DNA of 8,218 nucleotides from Oscillospiraceae bacterium. GTDB lineage: Bacteria; Bacillota; Clostridia; Oscillospirales; Acutalibacteraceae. A model generated the notes under the pieces. The model was not told where the DNA came from, searched no databases, and saw only the letters and a list, made by a program, of their open reading frames with translations. Of the stretch, positions 5,521 through 8,218 are shown one piece after another (within the stretch, counting starts at the first letter, position 1; every line of letters begins with the position of its first letter). The stretch lies in the NCBI GenBank assembly GCA_019422905.1, contig JAHZCM010000087.1, positions 1 to 8,218 on the forward strand. Direction: 5' to 3'. Made by a program: the position numbers and the translations under genes.

Positions 5521-5904
5521 TCACCCATTGCCTGATACGGTTTCTCCCGGCCAGTCGTTGATTCCGCCAAATTCCACGATGTTGGTATATCCCAATGCCG
5601 CCAGCTTTTCGGAAGCCTGCTTGCTGCGGTTTCCGCTGCGGCAATAGACGAGAATCAGTTGATCCTTGTCTGGCAATTCCTTGATATCATCCGAACCAAT
5701 TGTTTTATTCGGAATGCAGATTGCACCGGGAATATGTTTTTCCTCATACTCCGCTTGCGTACGGACATCCAAAATGATGTAGTTTTCCTCTGCCTCCATC
5801 AGTAAAACAGCCTCTGCCGCTGTGATCTGCCGGTAACCGTTCTCTGCATTTCCAGCGTCTCGGCAATCATCAGAAATGGTGTCAGTTTTTTCATCAAGCT
5901 TCAC
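5521..5904 (-). CDS. Rhodanese-like protein with damaged leader
   Basis: A single rhodanese domain occupies about residues 26-123: it begins YRQITAAEA, has the YIILDVRTQAEY segment, and ends GGINDWPGE. The active-site loop CRSGNRS with Cys88 suits a sulfurtransferase carrying a persulfide. The usual clostridial relatives are exported lipoproteins. Here the only start in frame is GTG (5904-5902), with AAGGAG overlapping it and no usable spacing. The same AAGGAG is ideally placed (9 nt) for an ATG in another frame (5893-5891) that encodes MKKLTPFLMIA, the typical front of a lipoprotein signal, then leaves frame. I infer a small frameshifting deletion that removed the signal core up to Cys14 (CRDAGNAENG). 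The domain itself is intact. The protein may be untranslated, or made from an internal start such as Met36. Partner trxA follows at 68 bp. Confidence 0.82.
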   Translation of the reverse strand: MKLDEKTDTISDDCRDAGNAENGYRQITAAEAVLLMEAEENYIILDVRTQAEYEEKHIPGAICIPNKTIGSDDIKELPDKDQLILVYCRSGNRSKQASEKLAALGYTNIVEFGGINDWPGETVSGNG

Positions 5905-5926
5905 TCCTTGCTTCTCTTGATACTAA

Positions 5927-5980
5927 TATCCTCTACGGGCTTATGACGACAAAGCCGACCGAAAGATGGGAACAAAATGA
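5927..5980 (+). pseudogene. 3' remnant of an upstream conjugative-element gene
   Basis: The plus-strand frame ending at TGA 5978-5980 reads back as RAYDDKADRKMGTK and reaches a TAA at 5924-5926. Its stop overlaps the ATG of the next gene as ATGA, the usual coupling in transfer operons. I read it as the last dozen or so codons of a gene lost to the left; in related elements the neighbour in this position is often a VirB4-type ATPase, but too little remains to name it. Confidence 0.45.
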
Positions 5981-6891
5981 GAATCAGGACATATGAGAAT
6001 TCGGTACAGCACGGCGTCATCGATACGCTGAAGCGCGAAGACAGGATCAAAAATCTGTCGGCCCGGGCGCAGGATGCACAGCGTATTATTACGGCTCCGG
6101 CGTCGTCCGGCAGACAGGAGGCCGGAGAAAATGAGAGCGCAGAAGCCGTGGCCGCCGAGAATGCCGAAAAGGGCGTTAAATCGCTCGCAGACGCGTTTCG
6201 AAAATTTGCGGGGAACGAGATCGGGCGGACGTCGAAAAGGTCGCCTGCGCGCATGTCTGCACCGTTAATGCGCAAAAGCGCGGCGGGGGTACATAGCACG
6301 GCGAAAAAGACGCCTGCAAAAGCGACTGCAGGAGCAGTTGCACGCAGCGCGGAAGAAATGGCTGCGCAGGGAGCGCGTGTCATAACGCGGAAAGCAGCCG
6401 CAACAGCGGGAACGACGGCAAAAACAGCCGCATCCGTCGGCGCCGGCGCGGCTACGGCCGGTACAAGCGCAGCAGTACAGGGTGCTGCGGAGGCTGCGAA
6501 AAAGGCAGTTTTCGGGCCGGCGCAGATGCTGCAAAACAGCGCAGCGCCTGCTTCCGAAGGCTCTTCCGGACAGGCAGCCGATATGGCGCGGTCTGCGCAG
6601 ATCGCGCAGGAGGCGGCGGAAGGCTGCGTCGAAAAGGCACAGCCAAAGGGATGGACGAAATTTGCCTTTGCGGTTGTCGGGATCGCCCTGATTCTGTACA
6701 CGATGTTTGCCGGCATATCTGCCGGAAGCAGTGCCGGTCATGCGGTCAATCTGAATGAGCGTGTGGAATCCTATCGGCCATTTGTGCAGAAATGGGCGGC
6801 GGAATACGGTACAAGCCCTTTGTCTACCAGATCAAGCACGAGCAGATCGGCCATTTCCCGGAGCACAAGTCTTGCTTTTTCGGCCTCGTAA
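5977..6891 (+). pseudogene. Conjugative-element lysozyme-type membrane protein, 3'-truncated
   Basis: The reading frame gives 304 residues. Residues 1-80 are charged (MRIRTYENSVQHGVIDTLKR at the start); 95-220 are Ala/Lys/Thr-rich low-complexity sequence; 227-248 form one membrane helix (FAFAVVGIALILYTMFAG); 262-279 (RVESYRPFVQKWAAEYGT) match the beginning of the phage-type lysozyme domain found in VirB1-like transfer proteins of Gram-positive conjugative elements. In such proteins a long extracellular lysozyme domain, often with an NlpC/P60 domain, should follow. Instead the sequence from about 6817 is the antisense of the polymerase gene, giving a Ser/Arg-rich artificial tail (281-304). The catalytic part is missing, so it is non-functional as a wall hydrolase. 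The start is supported by ATGA coupling, not by a strong ribosome site. Confidence 0.78.
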
Positions 6892-7814
6892 GGACAGTGC
6901 AGCACCTGTCCGGATTCAATGCTGTTTGTACTCGGCTTAAAGGCTTTGATCGCTTCAATCGTACACGGTTCCCAGCCCCACGCATGATCGATAAGCAGCT
7001 CTGCATTTTTCCCGAACAGCCTGTAGAGACAGTCTTCGTTTGTGATCGAGAAGCGCGCTATATCTCCCATGGTATACAACCCAATTCCTTCCAGCTTCCG
7101 CGCATAGCCGCGCCCTACACGCCAGAAATCCGTCAGTGGCCGGTGCGCCCAGAGTGAGCGTCGATAGCCCATTTCGTTCAGCTCCGCGATGCGTACACCG
7201 TTTGCGTCAGCGGGTATGTGCTTTGCCTCAATGTCCATTGCCACCTTTGCCAGATATAGGTTTGTTCCGATCCCGGCCGTCGCCGTAATCCCCGTTGTGT
7301 CAAGGACGTCCAATATGATCTTCATCGCAAGATTACGCGGCGTCAGCTTATAGGTGTCCAGATAACTTGTCACATCCATAAAGACCTCATCAATGGAGTA
7401 CACGACAATATCCTCCGGCGCGACGTACTTCATATAGACCTCATAAATGCGCGTGCTGTACTGCATGTAATAGGCCATCCTCGGCGGTGCGATTAGAAAG
7501 TCAACGGCTTGCACGGGATTAGCCTGCAGCTCTGAAAGGAAATGGGACGAGCCTTCAAGCTGGCGGCCCGGAGCTTTCTGTTTTCGCATGGCGTTGGTTT
7601 CTCGAACCTTTTCCTTGACTTCAAACAGGCGTGGCCTACCGGGGACGCCAAAGCTCTTTAGAGAGGGTGTAACGGCAAGACAGATCGTTTTGTCAGTCCG
7701 GCTCTCATCCGCAACCACTAAGTTGGTATTCATCGGATCAAGGCCACGCTCCCGGCATTCGACCGATGCATAAAAGGATTTCAGATCGATTGCAAGATAC
7801 GTTCTCTGCTTCAC
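6771..7814 (-). CDS. Y-family DNA polymerase (UvrX/UmuC-like), 3'-truncated
   Basis: A translesion DNA polymerase of the UvrX/YqjW/UmuC-like group, often carried on mobile elements. From the GTG start: YLAIDLKSFYASVE (6-19) supplies the first metal-binding Asp10; RTDKTICLAVTPSLKSFGVPGRPRLF (39-64) is the group-specific finger region; YSIDEVFMDV (139-148) has catalytic Asp142-Glu143; TAGIGTNLYLAKVAMD follows; a helix-hairpin-helix lies at about 233-253. I choose GTG 7814 because AGGAGAGG precedes it by 6 nt and the family begins KQRTYLAIDLKSFYASVE; the upstream ATG (7835) has no ribosome site. After LVLDLVDKGLV (to residue 335) the little-finger domain is replaced by 12 foreign residues, PYSAAHFCTNGR, encoded by antisense of the lysozyme gene. 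Family members run clearly longer. Palm and fingers are intact, but DNA grip and clamp binding are probably lost. Confidence 0.88.
   Translation of the reverse strand: MKQRTYLAIDLKSFYASVECRERGLDPMNTNLVVADESRTDKTICLAVTPSLKSFGVPGRPRLFEVKEKVRETNAMRKQKAPGRQLEGSSHFLSELQANPVQAVDFLIAPPRMAYYMQYSTRIYEVYMKYVAPEDIVVYSIDEVFMDVTSYLDTYKLTPRNLAMKIILDVLDTTGITATAGIGTNLYLAKVAMDIEAKHIPADANGVRIAELNEMGYRRSLWAHRPLTDFWRVGRGYARKLEGIGLYTMGDIARFSITNEDCLYRLFGKNAELLIDHAWGWEPCTIEAIKAFKPSTNSIESGQVLHCPYEAEKARLVLREMADLLVLDLVDKGLVPYSAAHFCTNGR
6810..6816. other. Recombination joint between two convergent genes
   Basis: TACAAGC can be read both as the continuation of the lysozyme-type protein (EYG-T-S) and as the continuation of the polymerase (G-L-V on the opposite strand). 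To the left all coding homology is the transfer protein; to the right it is the polymerase. Both genes lack their 3' parts, as expected from a deletion joining two convergent genes at a short shared sequence. Confidence 0.7.
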
Positions 7815-7846
7815 GTTTTTCCTCTCCTTTTTCATAATTTAATAAT

Positions 7847-7855
7847 AGTATAGCA
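7847..7855 (-). promoter_or_regulatory. Extended -10 promoter of the polymerase gene
   Basis: On the minus strand TGCTATACT is an extended -10 box (TATACT at 7852-7847). It lies about 33 bp before the GTG start. The -35 region (TGGAAA at 7875-7870) is poor, as is common with extended -10 promoters. Transcription would begin near 7840, which also argues against the ATG at 7835. Confidence 0.5.
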
Positions 7856-7860
7856 CATTT

Positions 7861-7937
7861 GTTCCGGATTTTCCATAGAGGACGAGAAATTGACACTGTA
7901 TAATAGAAAAAAACGGAACCGAGTTCCGATTTTCAGC
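7861..7937. repeat. Inverted and direct repeats between polymerase and Fic genes
   Basis: A 6+6 bp palindrome CGGAAC-CGA-GTTCCG (7914-7928) can extend through flanking A and T runs into a longer hairpin. Its right half, GTTCCGATTTTC (7923-7934), recurs nearly exactly at 7861-7872 as GTTCCGGATTTT. The spacing of 3 rather than 4 nt between GAAC and GTTC does not fit a Gram-positive LexA box. Confidence 0.45.
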
Positions 7938-7957
7938 TTTCCGGGAGATGCAGGTTA

Positions 7958-7966
7958 TGTTATAAT
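7958..7966 (+). promoter_or_regulatory. Extended -10 promoter of the Fic gene
   Basis: TGTTATAAT is a perfect extended -10 sequence, 10 bp before the ribosome site GGAGGAGG (7977-7984). A recognisable -35 is lacking (TTTCCG at 7938-7943). The short leader of about 20 nt fits. Confidence 0.55.
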
Positions 7967-7991
7967 AAGTACAAACGGAGGAGGTGCCCGA

Positions 7992-8218
7992 ATGACACAG
8001 TACGAAAAGGCCGTAGCGCTTTGGCAGCAAAAGAAGATCACGACCGACGCAGAGCTGGCTGAAGCTCTGAACGGGCATAGCATTACATTTGCCTATCATT
8101 CCGGAAAAATCGAGAATGATAAGATCACGTATCACGATACTAGAGAAATCTTTGAGCACGACGGCGTAACCTCCTATACAGGAGATCTCCGCACGCTGTT
8201 TGAGATCCGCAATGCGAA
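7992..8218 (+). CDS. Fic-family protein, N-terminal part (continues past window)
   Basis: The 75 visible residues match the start of a Fic (filamentation induced by cAMP) protein, a family that transfers AMP or other nucleotide groups to target proteins. Residues 37-42, SGKIEN within FAYHSGKIENDKIT, fit the inhibitory helix motif (S/T)xxxE(G/N), with Glu41 as the residue that blocks productive ATP binding; the motif lies at the N-terminus, as in self-inhibited class II Fic proteins. The later segment REIFEHDGVTSYTGDLRTLFEI is compatible with the helices before the Fic core. The catalytic HxFxxGNGRxxR loop lies beyond the window, so activity cannot be judged. Start and expression are well supported: GGAGGAGG 7 nt before the ATG and an extended -10 box. 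It is divergent from the truncated polymerase gene. Confidence 0.85.
   Translation, partial: MTQYEKAVALWQQKKITTDAELAEALNGHSITFAYHSGKIENDKITYHDTREIFEHDGVTSYTGDLRTLFEIRNA

Noticed and set aside
5453..5644. N-terminal extension of thioredoxin
   Set aside because: The extension overlaps the rhodanese coding end in another frame and has no ribosome site; the ATG at 5452 has an ideal one and matches the family start.
5901..6716. Minus-strand open frame of 271 codons, Ala/Cys-rich
   Set aside because: It mirrors the Ala/Lys-rich part of the transfer protein; the plus strand has a clear membrane helix and the lysozyme-domain start, while the minus product is low-complexity noise.
7890..7904. TTGACA next to TATAAT as a promoter
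   Set aside because: Only 3 bp separate the hexamers, which cannot be a functional -35/-10 pair.
7914..7928. SOS (LexA) box upstream of the polymerase
   Set aside because: The gap between GAAC and GTTC is 3 nt, but the Gram-positive LexA box needs 4.
1..8218. CRISPR array, rRNA or a complete insertion sequence
   Set aside because: No regularly spaced direct repeats, rRNA-like segments, transposase motifs or paired terminal inverted repeats were seen on either strand.

Overview
The window looks like chromosomal DNA of a gut-type Gram-positive Clostridia bacterium, probably Oscillospiraceae/Ruminococcaceae. This is inferred from strong AGGAGG-type ribosome sites, an ROK glucokinase with a zinc cluster, a tRNA with encoded CCA, and a rhodanese/thioredoxin pair and conjugative-element protein of the type common in that group. 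The metabolic genes are moderately GC-rich, while about 3100-5100 is visibly AT-richer. No known-system match could be run, so family calls rest on motifs.

Left part (1-2800): a Nudix hydrolase cut by the window edge, then a two-gene sugar operon read leftward. In that operon ROK glucokinase comes first and aldose 1-epimerase (galM) second, coupled across a 6-bp gap and closed by a terminator. Divergently on the other side lies tRNA-Leu(UAA) with its own promoter and terminator. A perfect 8+8 bp inverted repeat sits between the two divergent promoters.

Middle (2850-5150): a gene-poor, AT-richer stretch. It holds a possible 92-residue orphan protein, a bidirectional terminator, and an apparent two-gene unit read leftward. 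That unit has an unknown 171-residue protein followed by a CPBP (CAAX-type) membrane protease that is clearly a pseudogene. Its lesions are a 19-bp tandem duplication, two in-frame stops near the N-terminus, and a 2-nt shift before the third motif. Removing 19+2 nt restores an exact 229-codon frame length.

Right part (5150-8218): thioredoxin and a rhodanese-like protein read leftward. The rhodanese seems to have lost the core of its lipoprotein signal peptide by a frameshifting deletion. Next to it starts a scrap of an integrative conjugative element: the last codons of one transfer gene overlapping (ATGA) the front two thirds of an Ala-rich, single-pass membrane lysozyme-type transfer protein. 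That gene runs head-on into a Y-family (UvrX/UmuC-like) polymerase gene, and both have lost their 3' ends at one joint with about 7 bp of shared sequence. A Fic-family protein starts divergently from the polymerase and leaves the window.

The overall picture is sugar-housekeeping genes followed by a decaying, rearranged accessory region where an element was inserted and mostly deleted. I do not see a convincing new multi-gene system. The most informative signals are the gene-fusion joint, the multi-lesion pseudogene and the damaged rhodanese leader.
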